Assembly (NCBI GenBank): GCA_020848275.1
Contig: JADLAK010000013.1
Span: 1-46,384, forward strand
Length of the DNA: 46,384 nt
From: Planctomycetota bacterium
GTDB taxonomy: Bacteria; Planctomycetota; UBA8742; UBA2392
Direction of reading: 5' to 3'
Below, one piece after another: positions 1-8,872 of this stretch (the stretch's first letter is position 1; each line of letters opens with the position of its first letter). Both the position numbers and the translations under genes were made by a program. The notes below the pieces were generated by a model that was not told the origin of the DNA, made no database searches, and was given only the letters and a program-made list of their open reading frames with translations.

Positions 1-26
1 ATCACAGTCGGACATCCATGGCATTG

Positions 27-44
27 CCCGGCCTTGCGGCCGGG
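27..44. repeat. short perfect hairpin with a GNRA-type loop on the minus strand
   Basis: Seven base pairs (CCCGGCC with GGCCGGG) enclose four bases. Read on the minus strand the loop is GCAA, a stable GNRA tetraloop, which hints that any RNA is made from that strand. It lies downstream of the minus-strand gene ending at 245 and of the larger inverted repeat at 121-194. No T-tract follows, so a simple intrinsic terminator is not supported. Confidence 0.4.
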
Positions 45-120
45 GCTGATTACGAACCACACGCGTCGCAACCGGGCGGAACTAGGCGTGAACCCCGGCC
101 AACCCGCGAAAACCGAACGG

Positions 121-194
121 CAAGCCCCCTGCATAAGCGGTGGGATCGAAGCCGGTGCACACGAGTTAATCCCACCGCTGACGCAGTGGGCTTG
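121..194. repeat. long imperfect inverted repeat, possible structured RNA or terminator
   Basis: A 26-base left arm (121-146) pairs with a 26-base right arm (169-194) around a 22-base loop. Outer CAAGCCC/GGGCTTG and inner AGCGGTGGGAT/ATCCCACCGCT blocks pair perfectly, separated by a short internal bulge with CTGC/GCAG pairing. It starts about 50 bases after the stop of the minus-strand gene at 245-556. I looked for SRP RNA, tmRNA, RNase P and 6S signatures on both strands and found no convincing match. Bases 1-244 hold no credible protein gene. Function unknown. Confidence 0.5.
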
Positions 195-244
195 AACGTC
201 TCTTCGCCCGGCGCGACCGCGCGACGGCGACGTGCGGCATTTTT

Positions 245-556
245 TCAAGGCAAATTCGACTGCTGCGCCGCTGCGTTGTTCGACAGCACGTACGCGTGCA
301 CGGGAATTGCCCCCGCCGCGCCGAGCGACGCAAGCAGCATCAGTCCCAGCAGCGCCTTGGCAGCGCCGCTGCGGCCAAGGCGAAAACTCTGGATCGTGCC
401 GACCAGCGCCCAGCCCGCGCCGAGGCCGGCAACGATCATCTTCGGCACCGTGCCCGCGTTCAAAAACGGCAGATCGAGCGCCGGCGTGAAATAGGCCGCC
501 GCCGCAACAAGCGCAAGCGCGGTCCCGATCAAGGCAAGGATGGAAGCAAGTTTCAC
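245..556 (-). CDS. small hypothetical membrane protein, three predicted TM segments
   Basis: The 103-residue protein is almost entirely hydrophobic: a first helix near residues 4-27, a second near 38-57 and a third near 66-93, with a short polar tail. No family is recognised with confidence. The layout is like the membrane part that precedes a thioredoxin-like domain in some redoxin proteins, but no such domain follows here. It starts 9 bases after the stop of the MOSC gene and is probably the last gene of the gyrA-cyclophilin-MOSC run. A role in the inner membrane is inferred only from hydrophobicity. Confidence 0.65.
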   Translation of the reverse strand: MKLASILALIGTALALVAAAAYFTPALDLPFLNAGTVPKMIVAGLGAGWALVGTIQSFRLGRSGAAKALLGLMLLASLGAAGAIPVHAYVLSNNAAAQQSNLP

Positions 557-565
557 GGCGTTATT

Positions 566-1051
566 CTAACTCAGATCCTGCGCGGGCTGCAACGCGATCA
601 CTTCGACCCGGTCGCCCACGCGCACCACGCCGCCCTTGATCACGCGGCAAAGCACGCCGACGTGCCCGACGAAGTATGCGGCTTTGTCCGCGCCGAGGTT
701 ACCCGCCATGTGCAGGCAGGGCTCGCGGCCATAGGCGATTTCGATGACGGCCTCGCCCAGTGAAAGTTTCGTGCCCACGGGCAGCCAGTTCAGGTCGATG
801 TCATCGGAGATCACCACCTGTTCGCCAAAGGCGCCGGGCGCTTTGAGCTTGCGGCCGAAGCTTTGCTCGAACCACGGATAGCTGCGTTGAGTAATCACAT
901 TGATCTGGCGGGTTTTGCTCTGGCCGAACTTGCGGTCGCCCTCGATGCCCTTGCCCTTGACGAGTTTGACCTGGTCCTGCGGCGAGCGAAGCAGCGGCGC
1001 GCCGCCCTCCGGCGCGATGCACAGATGAAGGACTTTGGCGGCGTTGCTCAT
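566..1051 (-). CDS. MOSC domain protein
   Basis: The 161-residue protein is a stand-alone MOSC (molybdenum cofactor sulfurase C-terminal) domain. Visible family features are GIEGDRKFG near residue 35, the RQIN segment, PGAFGEQ near residue 92, the glycine-rich LPVGTKLSLG strand pair, and the conserved cysteine within GREPCLHM. MOSC proteins handle sulfur carried on that cysteine or act with Mo cofactor enzymes; the substrate of small stand-alone members is mostly unknown. The start codon overlaps the end of the cyclophilin gene by 4 bases, so the two are probably translationally coupled. The cofactor link is a family inference; nothing else for Mo cofactor is nearby. Confidence 0.85.
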   Translation of the reverse strand: MSNAAKVLHLCIAPEGGAPLLRSPQDQVKLVKGKGIEGDRKFGQSKTRQINVITQRSYPWFEQSFGRKLKAPGAFGEQVVISDDIDLNWLPVGTKLSLGEAVIEIAYGREPCLHMAGNLGADKAAYFVGHVGVLCRVIKGGVVRVGDRVEVIALQPAQDLS

Positions 1052-2361
1052 TCCTGCTTCTCGGGCAGCTTCTCGACCTTGTATTCGTGGGCGCGCTTGC
1101 TGATCACGCGCGCCTTGATGATCTTGTCGCCCAGCCGCAGGGCGTCGGCGACTTCGAGGCCCTTGCTGATGCGCCCGAACACGGCATAGAGCGTGTTGAG
1201 GTGGAACGTCGTGGTGGCGGCGAGGCAGAAATAGAACTGCGAGCCCGCGCTGTCTTTGTCGGCGCCGCGCGCCATGCCGAGGCTGCCGCGGAAGTGGTTG
1301 CGCGTGGCCTCAAGTTTGATCGCGTAGCCGGGCCCGCCTTCGCCCGTGCCGTCGGGGTCGCCGCCCTGGGCCACAAAGTGCGGCACGATGCGATGAAACG
1401 GCGTGCCGTTGTAGAGGCCATTTTCGACCAGGCTGATGAAACTGGCGACGGTGTTCGGCGCGTCGTCCTCAAACAGGACGATCTCGATTTTGCCCTTGCT
1501 GGTTTCGATCTCGACGCGCGGCAGATCGGCGGCTTCCTTGGCGTAGATCTGCTGCTCGGCGGGCCAGCTTTGCACGAGTTCCTTCAGCGCCTTGGCGTAA
1601 CGCGCCAGGCGCGGCTTGGCGAGATGTTCGGGCACGTTTTTCAGGCCCGCCTCGATGCTCGCGTCAGCGCCCGCGAAGTCGTTGGCGCGCGCCAGCATCA
1701 GGCCCGGCAGCACGCTGTAGGTCGCGAATGCCGGCAGATCCTCGACCTTGGCGACAGGCAGCGTCTTCAGGACTTCCGTCGCGCGGTCGAGCTCTTTGCG
1801 CCCCGCGTCGAGCATGCCCAACCCCGCCAGCGTCGAGGCGGCGAGCACGTGCAGCCGGAAGCGCTTGACGGCATTTTGCGGGCCGTCAATCAGCGCGAGC
1901 ATGCGCTTGAAGCCGCGTTCAGCCTCGGCGTCGCGGCCGCTGATGGCATAGAGCTGATAACACGCGGCGCTGCTGGTCGTGGTGCCGTCGCCGACGAATC
2001 GCTCGAACAGGCGGTCGGCGTCGGCGGCAAAGAGTTCCTTCAGCTTATCGGCCTTGTCCTCGGCGCCAAACAGCATGGCGATGAAGCGAATCTCGTTGGC
2101 GTGGGTTTCAAGCCGCCCCCACGCCACGCGCTCGGCGGGCGAAAGTTCTTCCCACTTTTCTGTTACTTGGTCGACTTCATCGAGGATCGCCAACGCAGCA
2201 GCGGTATGGAACGTCGTCAGCGCGACTTCGGCGTCCGCCAGCCGCACGCCAAGCGATTCAGTGAAGTTTTCGCGCATGGGAGCCCCGGGGTCTGAGCGCT
2301 CCGGCGTGGTGCTGCATGCCGCGAGCAATAGCAGCGACAAAACCATGGCCGTTGCGCGCAC
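1048..2361 (-). CDS. cyclophilin-type peptidyl-prolyl isomerase, lipoprotein
   Basis: A lipoprotein signal peptide ends in LLAAC, putting the lipidated cysteine at residue 16. Residues of about 30-275 form a helical, probably TPR-like region. The C-terminal ~160 residues are a cyclophilin domain with FHRIVPHFVAQGGD and GSLGMARGADKDSAGSQFYF, which contain the usual active-site Arg, Phe and Gln positions. It should catalyse proline cis-trans isomerisation of exported proteins at the membrane. The GTG start at 2361 is chosen because AGGAG lies just upstream and it gives a complete signal peptide. It begins 8 bases after gyrA. The helical domain may bind a partner or substrate. Confidence 0.9.
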   Translation of the reverse strand: MRATAMVLSLLLLAACSTTPERSDPGAPMRENFTESLGVRLADAEVALTTFHTAAALAILDEVDQVTEKWEELSPAERVAWGRLETHANEIRFIAMLFGAEDKADKLKELFAADADRLFERFVGDGTTTSSAACYQLYAISGRDAEAERGFKRMLALIDGPQNAVKRFRLHVLAASTLAGLGMLDAGRKELDRATEVLKTLPVAKVEDLPAFATYSVLPGLMLARANDFAGADASIEAGLKNVPEHLAKPRLARYAKALKELVQSWPAEQQIYAKEAADLPRVEIETSKGKIEIVLFEDDAPNTVASFISLVENGLYNGTPFHRIVPHFVAQGGDPDGTGEGGPGYAIKLEATRNHFRGSLGMARGADKDSAGSQFYFCLAATTTFHLNTLYAVFGRISKGLEVADALRLGDKIIKARVISKRAHEYKVEKLPEKQE

Positions 2362-2369
2362 GAGGGCTC

Positions 2370-5099
2370 CTATTTTTTCTTCTTGTCCTTTTCGTCGTCT
2401 TCTTCGACCTTTTTGGCGCGTTTGCTGGGCGGGCCTTCCTTCATCGCGTTCTGCACGCGCTTGAGCGCTTCGTCGGCCGCTTTCACGGCGTCGTCCACAG
2501 CGCGCTTGGTTTGCGGCGTGGCCTCGACTTCTTCGCCGGGTTTCAGCGGTTCATGCGGCGCCTCGCCCTCGGCTTTGGCGAGTTCGGCGCTTTCATTCAT
2601 GATCTTGATGACCGAGACGATGCTGTCGTCGTCGCCCACCTTCATCAGGCGCACGCCCATGGTCGCGCGGCCGATTTCGCGCATGCTTTCCTCGGTAACG
2701 GTCGTGCGCAGCACCACGCCCAGGCGCGTCATCAGCATGATCTCGTCGCCCTTGAAGATGCTCTTCGATGCGACCACTTTCCCGTTCTTCTCGGCCACGC
2801 GGACGTTGATCAGCCCGACGCCTCCGCGCGTCTGGACGCGATATTCGTCGAAGGACGTGCGCTTGCCGTAGCCGTTTTCGCAGACGGTAATCAGCGAGGC
2901 GTTGCGGTTGACAACGGCGGCGCTGACGACCTCGTCGCCCTCGCGCAGGTTGATGCCGATCACGCCGCCGGTGTCGCGGCCCATCGGACGGCAGTCTTCT
3001 TCGCTGAAGCGAATGGCCATGCCGTCGTGCGTGGCAAGCACGAGTTCGTCCTTGCCGCCGGTCTCGACAACTTCAATCAAGCGGTCGCCTTCGGCCAGTT
3101 TGATCGCGCGGATGCCCTTGTTGCGGACGTTGCTGTATTCCTCCAGCGCAGTTTTCTTGATCTGGCCCTGCGCCGTCGCAAACGCGAGGTAGCGGTCGGT
3201 CTTGAACTCGCGCACGCGGATGCAGGCCGAGACTTTCTCGACGCTGCTCATGTCGAGCAGGTTGACCAGCGGCCGGCCCTTTGCCTGTTTGCTGAAGGCC
3301 GGCACGTCATAGACGCGCAGCCAGAACAACTTGCCCAGCGTCGTGAACACCAGCAGGTAGTCGTGCGTGCTGGCCATGAAGAAGTGTTCGATGAAGTCTT
3401 CTTCTTTGCTGGTAGCACCCACGCTGCCGGTGCCGCCGCGGTTCTGGCGGCGGTAGTCGTCCAGCGGCACGCGCTTGATGTAGCCCTGGTGGCTGATCGT
3501 GACGATCATCGGCTCGTCGGGAATCAGGTCGGTGATGCTGAATTCCTCGGCGGCCGCGGCCTGGACTTCCGAGCGCCGGTCGTCGCCGTGGCGCTTCTTC
3601 ACGTCGGCCAGGTCGTCCTTGATCATCTTCAGGACGCGCTTCTCGTTCGCCAGGATGTCCGTCAGGTCCGCGATCTCGGCGAGGAGGTTCTTGTACTCTT
3701 CCTCGAGCTTGCCGCGTTCCAGGCCCGTCAGGCGCGACAGTGTCAGCGCGAGGATCGCATCCGCCTGGATGCGCGTCAGGTGCTCGTTGTCCTCGATGAC
3801 GTGCCCGCCCTCGGTCTTCACCTTGGCCGGGAATTTAAGCGCCATCAGCTTGTCGCGCGCTTCGTTGGGGTCCTTCGAACCGCGAATCAGCTTGATGATC
3901 TCGTCCAGCTTGCTCAGCGCCAGCAACAGGCCCACCACCACGTGCGCGCGCGCCTTGGCCTTGTTCAGCATCCAGCGCGTGCGGCGCTGGATGACGATGC
4001 GGCGGTGGTCCCGATAGGCTTCGCAAAGCTGCTTGAGATTCAGGGTTTGCGGCTTTCCCTCGACGATCGCGATGTTGATGATGCTGAAGCTGGTCTGCAG
4101 CGACGTGTGTTTAAAGAGCTGGTTCAGGACGATGTTGGCGTCCTCGCCGCGCTTGACCTCGATGACCAGTTTGATGTCTTCCTTCGAGTAATCCTTGATG
4201 TCCGCCACGCCCGGCAGCGCGTCGGTGCGCACCATCTCGGCAATCTTTTCGATCATCGTGGTCTTGTTCACCTGGTACGGGATTTCCGTGACCACGATGT
4301 GCTGCTTGCCGTGCTCGGCTTCCTCAATATCAACCTTGCCGCGCAACGTGATGATGCCGCGGCCCGTGCGATAAGCGTCGACCACGCCCTGCCGGCCGCA
4401 GATCACGCCGCCCGTCGGGAAGTCCGGCGCCTTGATGAACTTCATCAACTGCTCGATGGTGATTTCAGGATTGTCGATCAACGCCGCGATGCCGTCGCAG
4501 ACCTCACTCACGTTGTGCGGCGGCATGGACGTCGCCATGCCGACGGCAATACCGCCCGTGCCGTTGCACAGCAGGTTGGGGAACTTGGCGGGGAACACCG
4601 ACGGCTCCTGGCGCGTGCCGTCGTAGTTGTCGATGTAATCGACGGTGTCTTTTTCGAGGTCCTCCAGCATGTCCATCGACGCGCGCGTCAGGCGCGCCTC
4701 GGTGTAACGCATGGCCGCCGGCGGGTCGCCGTCGATAGTGCCGAAGTTGCCCTGCGGGTCGACCAGCATGTAGCGCGTATTGAAGCTTTGCGCCATGCGC
4801 ACCAGCGTCGGGTAGACGACCGCTTCGCCGTGCGGGTGATAGTTACCGCTGGTGTCGCCCGCGATTTTCGCGCACTTGCGGAACTTGCTGCCGGGGCTCA
4901 GGTTCAGGTCGTTCATCGCCACCAGCACGCGGCGCTGGCTCGGCTTTAAACCGTCGCGGACATCCGGCAGCGCGCGCGCGACGATGACGCTCATCGCGTA
5001 GGTCAAATAACTCTCGCGCATTTCGTCAGCGATATTCAGCGGCTCGATGCCACGCTGCGGTTCGGGCTTGTCCGGCGCCTGCTCGACCTTCTTGGCCAT
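2370..5099 (-). CDS. gyrA: DNA gyrase subunit A
   Basis: The 909-residue protein is a full-length type IIA topoisomerase A subunit. The catalytic tyrosine is Tyr132 in [10 protein letters not shown]. The breakage-reunion domain fills roughly the first 510 residues and a beta-pinwheel domain follows. The GyrA box is degenerate, QNRGGTG at 552-558 against the usual Q(R/K)RGG(R/K)G. The quinolone-binding stretch reads GEAVVYP at 91-97, so the E. coli Ser83 and Asp87 positions are Ala93 and Pro97. The C-terminus ends in a charged Lys/Asp/Glu tail. GGAG lies 8 bases before the ATG. With no gyrB beside it, a ParC identity cannot be fully excluded, but the length and box favour GyrA. Confidence 0.93.
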   Translation of the reverse strand: MAKKVEQAPDKPEPQRGIEPLNIADEMRESYLTYAMSVIVARALPDVRDGLKPSQRRVLVAMNDLNLSPGSKFRKCAKIAGDTSGNYHPHGEAVVYPTLVRMAQSFNTRYMLVDPQGNFGTIDGDPPAAMRYTEARLTRASMDMLEDLEKDTVDYIDNYDGTRQEPSVFPAKFPNLLCNGTGGIAVGMATSMPPHNVSEVCDGIAALIDNPEITIEQLMKFIKAPDFPTGGVICGRQGVVDAYRTGRGIITLRGKVDIEEAEHGKQHIVVTEIPYQVNKTTMIEKIAEMVRTDALPGVADIKDYSKEDIKLVIEVKRGEDANIVLNQLFKHTSLQTSFSIINIAIVEGKPQTLNLKQLCEAYRDHRRIVIQRRTRWMLNKAKARAHVVVGLLLALSKLDEIIKLIRGSKDPNEARDKLMALKFPAKVKTEGGHVIEDNEHLTRIQADAILALTLSRLTGLERGKLEEEYKNLLAEIADLTDILANEKRVLKMIKDDLADVKKRHGDDRRSEVQAAAAEEFSITDLIPDEPMIVTISHQGYIKRVPLDDYRRQNRGGTGSVGATSKEEDFIEHFFMASTHDYLLVFTTLGKLFWLRVYDVPAFSKQAKGRPLVNLLDMSSVEKVSACIRVREFKTDRYLAFATAQGQIKKTALEEYSNVRNKGIRAIKLAEGDRLIEVVETGGKDELVLATHDGMAIRFSEEDCRPMGRDTGGVIGINLREGDEVVSAAVVNRNASLITVCENGYGKRTSFDEYRVQTRGGVGLINVRVAEKNGKVVASKSIFKGDEIMLMTRLGVVLRTTVTEESMREIGRATMGVRLMKVGDDDSIVSVIKIMNESAELAKAEGEAPHEPLKPGEEVEATPQTKRAVDDAVKAADEALKRVQNAMKEGPPSKRAKKVEEDDEKDKKKK

Positions 5100-5224
5100 C
5101 TATATACTCCGTCAATGAAGGGCCGAACTCTACTCGCGCCGGCACCCACCAACAAGCAAAATGCAAACTTGCTTGCGTGTATAAACCACGCTGCACCAAC
5201 CATTTGCGGCTGTTGGCAACGTGT

Positions 5225-5569
5225 TTACAAAGGCGGTGTTTCGAGGTCTCTTTTGCGCACCTTTTTGCTGCGCGGGCGAATCCACAGCCGCACGCGCAAG
5301 GGCATCCTGCGATCAAGCCAGTTCACCCATCCACGCGTGCGTTCGCTGCACACGCCCATAAGCGGCGGCACCAAAACCAAAAACGGCCAGCCGGGAATAA
5401 TCGGCATGATGATGCCGACAATGCCAATGATCGTCAGCAGCAGGGCCGCCAGACCCGCGAGTGCCCGGACGACGAAATTGCGCCGACGCGTGGGCATGGG
5501 CACGAGGTCGCCGAGCAAGTCGGGGTTGACGAGCGGCACCTTCGAGGCTGGTTCGTTCAGCGGCTCCAT
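5225..5569 (-). CDS. DUF454 / PGPGW-like small membrane protein
   Basis: With the ATG at 5569 the protein has 114 residues. Two closely spaced hydrophobic helices (about residues 28-64) carry the motif GIIMPIIPGWPFLVLVPP, typical of DUF454/PGPGW membrane proteins whose biochemical role is not known. Arg-rich segments flank the helices. An open frame extends 50 codons further upstream, but that part is non-hydrophobic and runs through the divergent promoter region, so the shorter start is preferred. No Shine-Dalgarno site is visible. A TACAAT -10-like hexamer ends 6 bases before the ATG, compatible with a leaderless message. It lies upstream of gyrA in the same direction. Confidence 0.75.
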   Translation of the reverse strand: MEPLNEPASKVPLVNPDLLGDLVPMPTRRRNFVVRALAGLAALLLTIIGIVGIIMPIIPGWPFLVLVPPLMGVCSERTRGWVNWLDRRMPLRVRLWIRPRSKKVRKRDLETPPL

Positions 5570-5575
5570 GCAGGT

Positions 5576-5581
5576 ATTGTA
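5576..5581 (-). promoter_or_regulatory. -10-like TACAAT placed for a leaderless start of the DUF454-like gene
   Basis: On the minus strand TACAAT is followed by six bases and then the ATG at 5569. Initiation 6-8 bases after a -10 box would put the transcript start at the start codon. There is no clear -35 partner, so this rests on spacing and on the same geometry at 8482 and 8950. Confidence 0.35.
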
Positions 5582-5631
5582 TGCATTGGCGCAAGTATGC
5601 CACAGAAAACGTTTTGTGTTGCAACAAGCCC

Positions 5632-5659
5632 TTGACGCAAGGACCTTCTTCCCTATCCT
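5632..5659 (+). promoter_or_regulatory. sigma70-type promoter for the TPR/alpha-CTD gene
   Basis: TTGACG at 5632-5637 and TATCCT at 5654-5659 are separated by 16 bases, giving a good vegetative promoter. A short CCCGGGC/GCCCGGG-like hairpin (5674-5688) and then GGAG at 5695 follow before the ATG at 5707. Confidence 0.6.
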
Positions 5660-5706
5660 GCTAGGCTCACTATGCCCGGGCTCCGGGCCGCGATGGAGTA
5701 GTGTTA

Positions 5707-7005
5707 ATGCCGACTGCAACTGCTGAACCGCTCGCCGAGATCACTCAAAACAAAACTCCGGAGATCAAAACCCTGCTCGACTTGCGCGAGCAGTTGTTCA
5801 TTGACTCCATGCTCAAGCGCCGCGCCGACGACGCGCTGGCAAGCTGGACGGCCTCGCGCGAACGCCAGGGCGTGCTGCTTTACCTGCGCGGCCACACTGA
5901 ACGCGCGCTGGCAATCCTGGAAACCGAGGCCAGCCACGACTTCGCCAAGCACTTCTACGCCCGCGCGCTGCTCGACGCCGGCTACGCCGCCAAGGCCGAG
6001 AAAATCCTCGCCGCGCAGTTCACCGGCAAGGACCTCGACACCGGCCTGCCGCTGTTCCGCGCACAGGTCGACCAGGGCAAAATCGACGACGCCGAGAAGA
6101 CCCTCAAGGGATTGGCCTCGCTCAACACGCCCGAGACCCGCGCCGCGCGCATTGAGCTGATGCTGCGCCGCGGCGAACTCGAACGCGCCGCGATTGAAGC
6201 CGAGGCGCTCTTCAACGAGAACAATATCTCGCGCGCCGCAAGCTTCGTGTTTGCGCTCGTGGCCCAGGCCGCGGGCGACGACGACGCCGCGCGCCAGGCC
6301 TATGAACGCATCGCGCAGAACCCGCCGGTGCCGGTCAACGTGCTGATCAACCTCGGGACGCTGTACGAAGACGCGGGCGAATACGACCTCGCGATTAAAT
6401 GCTACGAGACGATCCTGCGCGAGTACCCGACCAACCAGCGCGCCAAGCTGTATCGCCGCGATGCCGAGTCGAGCAAGTCGATGTTCTACGACGAGGATCG
6501 CGAGCGCAAGGAAGACAAGCGCCTGCAGATCCTGCGCACGCCGGTCACCGATTTCGAGCTGTCGGTGCGCTCGCGCAACTGCCTGGCGAAGATGAAGATC
6601 GAGACCTTGGGCGACCTCATCCTCAAGACGGAAAGCGAACTGCTCAGCTATAAGAACTTCGGCGAAACCAGCCTGCAGGAAATCAAGAGCATCCTCGCGA
6701 GCAAAGGCCTGCGTCTTGGCATGCGCAAGGAAGACGCGCTGGCCTACGTTCCGCCGGAAGACAAGGGTCGTGGCGCGCCGCCGCCGCCCTCGGGCGCCGA
6801 GGACCTTACGGCCCGGCCGATCGAGACGCTCGAGCTTTCGGTTCGTTCGCGCCGCGCCATGGAGCGCCTTGGCGTCAAGGTCATCGGCGACCTCACCAGG
6901 CGTCCCGAGGCCGAGATGCTGCAGGTGCCCAACTTCGGCCAGACCTCGCTCAACGAGGTCAAGCAGAAGCTCGCCGAGCTCGGCCTGGCGCTCGCCGGGT
7001 CGTAA
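5707..7005 (+). CDS. TPR protein with two RNA polymerase alpha C-terminal domains
   Basis: The 432-residue protein has helical TPR-like repeats over about residues 40-245 and then two alpha-CTD helix-hairpin-helix domains (about 276-340 and 368-432). Domain 1 reads ELSVRSRNC, keeping equivalents of E. coli alpha Arg265 and Asn268 (Arg288, Asn291), with Ser322 at the Ser299 position. Domain 2 keeps the Arg (Arg380) and Ser (Ser414) but has Arg383 in place of Asn268. No alpha N-terminal assembly domain is present, so it is not the RNA polymerase core subunit. Such fusions are known from planctomycetes; DNA or activator binding is inferred. The ATG at 5707 fits the GGAG 8 bases upstream better than the GTG at 5701. 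Confidence 0.88.
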   Translation: MPTATAEPLAEITQNKTPEIKTLLDLREQLFIDSMLKRRADDALASWTASRERQGVLLYLRGHTERALAILETEASHDFAKHFYARALLDAGYAAKAEKILAAQFTGKDLDTGLPLFRAQVDQGKIDDAEKTLKGLASLNTPETRAARIELMLRRGELERAAIEAEALFNENNISRAASFVFALVAQAAGDDDAARQAYERIAQNPPVPVNVLINLGTLYEDAGEYDLAIKCYETILREYPTNQRAKLYRRDAESSKSMFYDEDRERKEDKRLQILRTPVTDFELSVRSRNCLAKMKIETLGDLILKTESELLSYKNFGETSLQEIKSILASKGLRLGMRKEDALAYVPPEDKGRGAPPPPSGAEDLTARPIETLELSVRSRRAMERLGVKVIGDLTRRPEAEMLQVPNFGQTSLNEVKQKLAELGLALAGS

Positions 7006-7007
7006 TT

Positions 7008-7090
7008 CGTGTTACGTGCTTCGCAAAACGTGCTACGGGATTGCTCAATTGAGTCTCTCCCGTAGCACGAAACACGTAACACGCGACACG
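7008..7090. repeat. heptad-unit inverted repeat, copy a
   Basis: The left arm (7008-7042) is a run of 7-bp units beginning CG, such as CGTGTTA, CGTGCTT and CGTGCTA. The right arm (7056-7090) is the inverted equivalent with units such as TAGCACG and TAACACG. CGTGCTACGGGA (7029-7040) pairs exactly with 7058-7069. The loop is about 15 bases and non-repetitive. The element starts 2 bases after the stop of the alpha-CTD gene and ends 50 bases before the kinase gene, so it could act as a 3' stem-loop. Confidence 0.75.
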
Positions 7091-7140
7091 ACGCTAATCG
7101 CCATTGCGGCGTGTCAAGACTAATCAGACAATCAACCATC

Positions 7141-8445
7141 ATGGCCAACGCCTCTTCCACCGTGACCGACCCACTCGAATTCAAAGACGGTCGCGGCGTC
7201 GTGGACTTCGGCGTGCTGGCCGTGCGCAACGGCCTGCTGACCGCCGAGCAGCTTGAGAATTGCCGGCGCAAGCAGGAGGCCTCGGCCAACCTCGGGCAGA
7301 ACCTGACGCTGCAGCAGATCGTCCTGGGCGAGAAGTTGATGACGCCCGAGGACATCGCGCGCGTCCAGCGAGCCCATGAACAACTCACGCGCGACCGCGA
7401 GCGCAAGCAGGACCTCAAGTTCAAGGGCTACGAGATCATCAGCACGCTGGGCGAAGGCGGCCTGGGCAGCGTGTTTAAAGCACGTCAAATCAGCATGAAC
7501 AGGCTGGTTGCTTTAAAAGTGCTGCACATCCAGTGGATCAACGACGACGAGTTCCGCAAACGTTTTGTGCTCGAGGCGCGCATCGTCGGCAAGCTCAGCC
7601 ACCAGAACCTGATCCAGGTTTACGACGTCGGCAAAGAGGGCGACTACTACTACTTCTCAATGGAGTTCATCGACGGCCGCACCGTCGAGGACTACATCCA
7701 TGAGGCGCCGCGCAAGCAGATGGAAGTCGCGCGCGCCGTCGAGATCATCATCCAGGTGGTGCGCGCGATCCGGTACTACAAAGACTTCGACATCGTGCAT
7801 CGCGACATCAAGCCGACCAACGTCATGGTCACCAAGACCGGCGTGGTGAAACTCGGCGACTTCGGCTTTGTGAAAAGCAAGCTCGACAAGGAACTCGGCT
7901 TCGAAGGCATGGTGCTCGGCACGCCCGATTACATCGCGCCCGAGCAGGCGATGGGCAAGGATAACGTCGACTACCGCGCCGATGTCTACAGCCTTGGCGC
8001 GACCTTCTACCACATGCTCACGGGCCGACCGATGTACGACGGCACGCCAAGCCGCGTGATGGTCGCACACACGCGCGAGCCCATGCCCGACCCGCGCACG
8101 TTCAGGCCCGGCCTGACCGACGACGTCGTCGCGGTCCTGATGAAAATGCTGGCCAAGGACCCGGACGCGCGCTACGCCAACCTCGACAACCTGTTTGCGG
8201 ACCTCGAGCACCTGCTCGAGCGCAACCGTCGCGGCGGGCCGTTGGCGAAGATCGAAATCGGCAAATCGAGCGTGCTGCGCGCGCTGAAGATCGAGCAATC
8301 CCGCCAGGGCGAACTCGCGGGCAAAGTCGGCGGGCTGGAATCGAAGATCAAGACGCTCGAAGGCCAGCGCAACATCGCTTACGCCGCCGCAGCCTTTGCG
8401 GCGCTGCTCGCCCTGATCCTGCTGATCGTCAAACTAGCGACCTAA
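7141..8445 (+). CDS. membrane-anchored Ser/Thr protein kinase
   Basis: The 434-residue protein has a helical N-terminal region (residues 20-80) resembling the small alpha-helical domains that precede planctomycete kinases. A complete Hanks-type kinase domain follows from about 97 to 360: glycine loop GEGGLGSV at 104-111, Lys126, HRD at 220-222, DFG at 240-242 and TPDYIAPEQ near 261. A coiled-coil stretch leads to a C-terminal TM helix (about 412-432), which anchors the kinase domain in the cytoplasm. The ATG at 7141 is preferred to the in-frame GTG at 7111, though neither has a clear Shine-Dalgarno site. Substrates are unknown; the neighbouring alpha-CTD protein is one candidate by position only. 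Confidence 0.92.
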   Translation: MANASSTVTDPLEFKDGRGVVDFGVLAVRNGLLTAEQLENCRRKQEASANLGQNLTLQQIVLGEKLMTPEDIARVQRAHEQLTRDRERKQDLKFKGYEIISTLGEGGLGSVFKARQISMNRLVALKVLHIQWINDDEFRKRFVLEARIVGKLSHQNLIQVYDVGKEGDYYYFSMEFIDGRTVEDYIHEAPRKQMEVARAVEIIIQVVRAIRYYKDFDIVHRDIKPTNVMVTKTGVVKLGDFGFVKSKLDKELGFEGMVLGTPDYIAPEQAMGKDNVDYRADVYSLGATFYHMLTGRPMYDGTPSRVMVAHTREPMPDPRTFRPGLTDDVVAVLMKMLAKDPDARYANLDNLFADLEHLLERNRRGGPLAKIEIGKSSVLRALKIEQSRQGELAGKVGGLESKIKTLEGQRNIAYAAAAFAALLALILLIVKLAT

Positions 8446-8481
8446 AGCGGGTTTGCGGCCGCCTGGCGGCATTCCATGGGG

Positions 8482-8487
8482 TATACT
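8482..8487 (+). promoter_or_regulatory. -10-like TATACT placed for a leaderless start
   Basis: TATACT is followed by six bases and then the ATG at 8494. No Shine-Dalgarno site precedes that ATG, so transcription probably begins at or next to the start codon. No clear -35 was found. Confidence 0.4.
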
Positions 8488-8493
8488 TCCCCC

Positions 8494-8820
8494 ATGTCCC
8501 ATGCATTGCATATTCGTCGCCCCGATACGGGGCTGGTTTCTCTGTGTATCGCCGGGGCCACGGTGACGATGATCGTCGTATTTGTGATGGCCCACGCCTC
8601 ATATCTGGCCGCCAAGGGCAACCTCCATGGCAGTGCGGCGTGGTATGCCCGCTGGTCGTGGCTTGGGCTGATCCTGCCCGCCACGCTGTTCGCCACAACG
8701 TACCTGATCGCGCGGGATTATCCCAATGCGCGCGGCGTACGCATGGCCAACGGCACGGTGCATATCGTGGCCGCATGGGCTTGGGCCGCGAACTACATCC
8801 TCGGCATGTTCGCAACGTAA
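8494..8820 (+). CDS. small hypothetical membrane protein, first of a related pair
   Basis: The 108-residue protein has three hydrophobic helices (roughly residues 16-38, 52-74 and 85-107) joined by short polar loops. It shares overall layout and a few short matches (FVM after helix 1, a SW..L.LP...FA pattern in helix 2) with the protein at 8961-9314, so the two are probably distant paralogues. No family is recognised. The ATG at 8494 is preferred to the one at 8476 because the -10-like TATACT lies between them and would remove the earlier start from the message. Confidence 0.65.
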   Translation: MSHALHIRRPDTGLVSLCIAGATVTMIVVFVMAHASYLAAKGNLHGSAAWYARWSWLGLILPATLFATTYLIARDYPNARGVRMANGTVHIVAAWAWAANYILGMFAT

Positions 8821-8872
8821 GTAACGCTGCTGGTGTGTGAACCGGGGCGCACTGCGTCAGCGGCGGGTGTTT

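Noticed and set aside
40..110. GGGGCTGATT near 44 looked like the 5' end of tmRNA
   Set aside because: The usual continuation and the tRNA-like 3' end with its T-loop are not found, so there is no tmRNA here.
2316..4949. 877-codon open frame on the plus strand opposite gyrA
   Set aside because: Composition is rich in Ala, Val, Asp and His in a way expected from the antisense of a GC-rich gene. It has no recognisable domain and lies wholly over gyrA.
5026..5316. 96-codon open frame over the gyrA start
   Set aside because: It overlaps gyrA in another frame, with Cys/Arg-rich shadow composition and no start signal.
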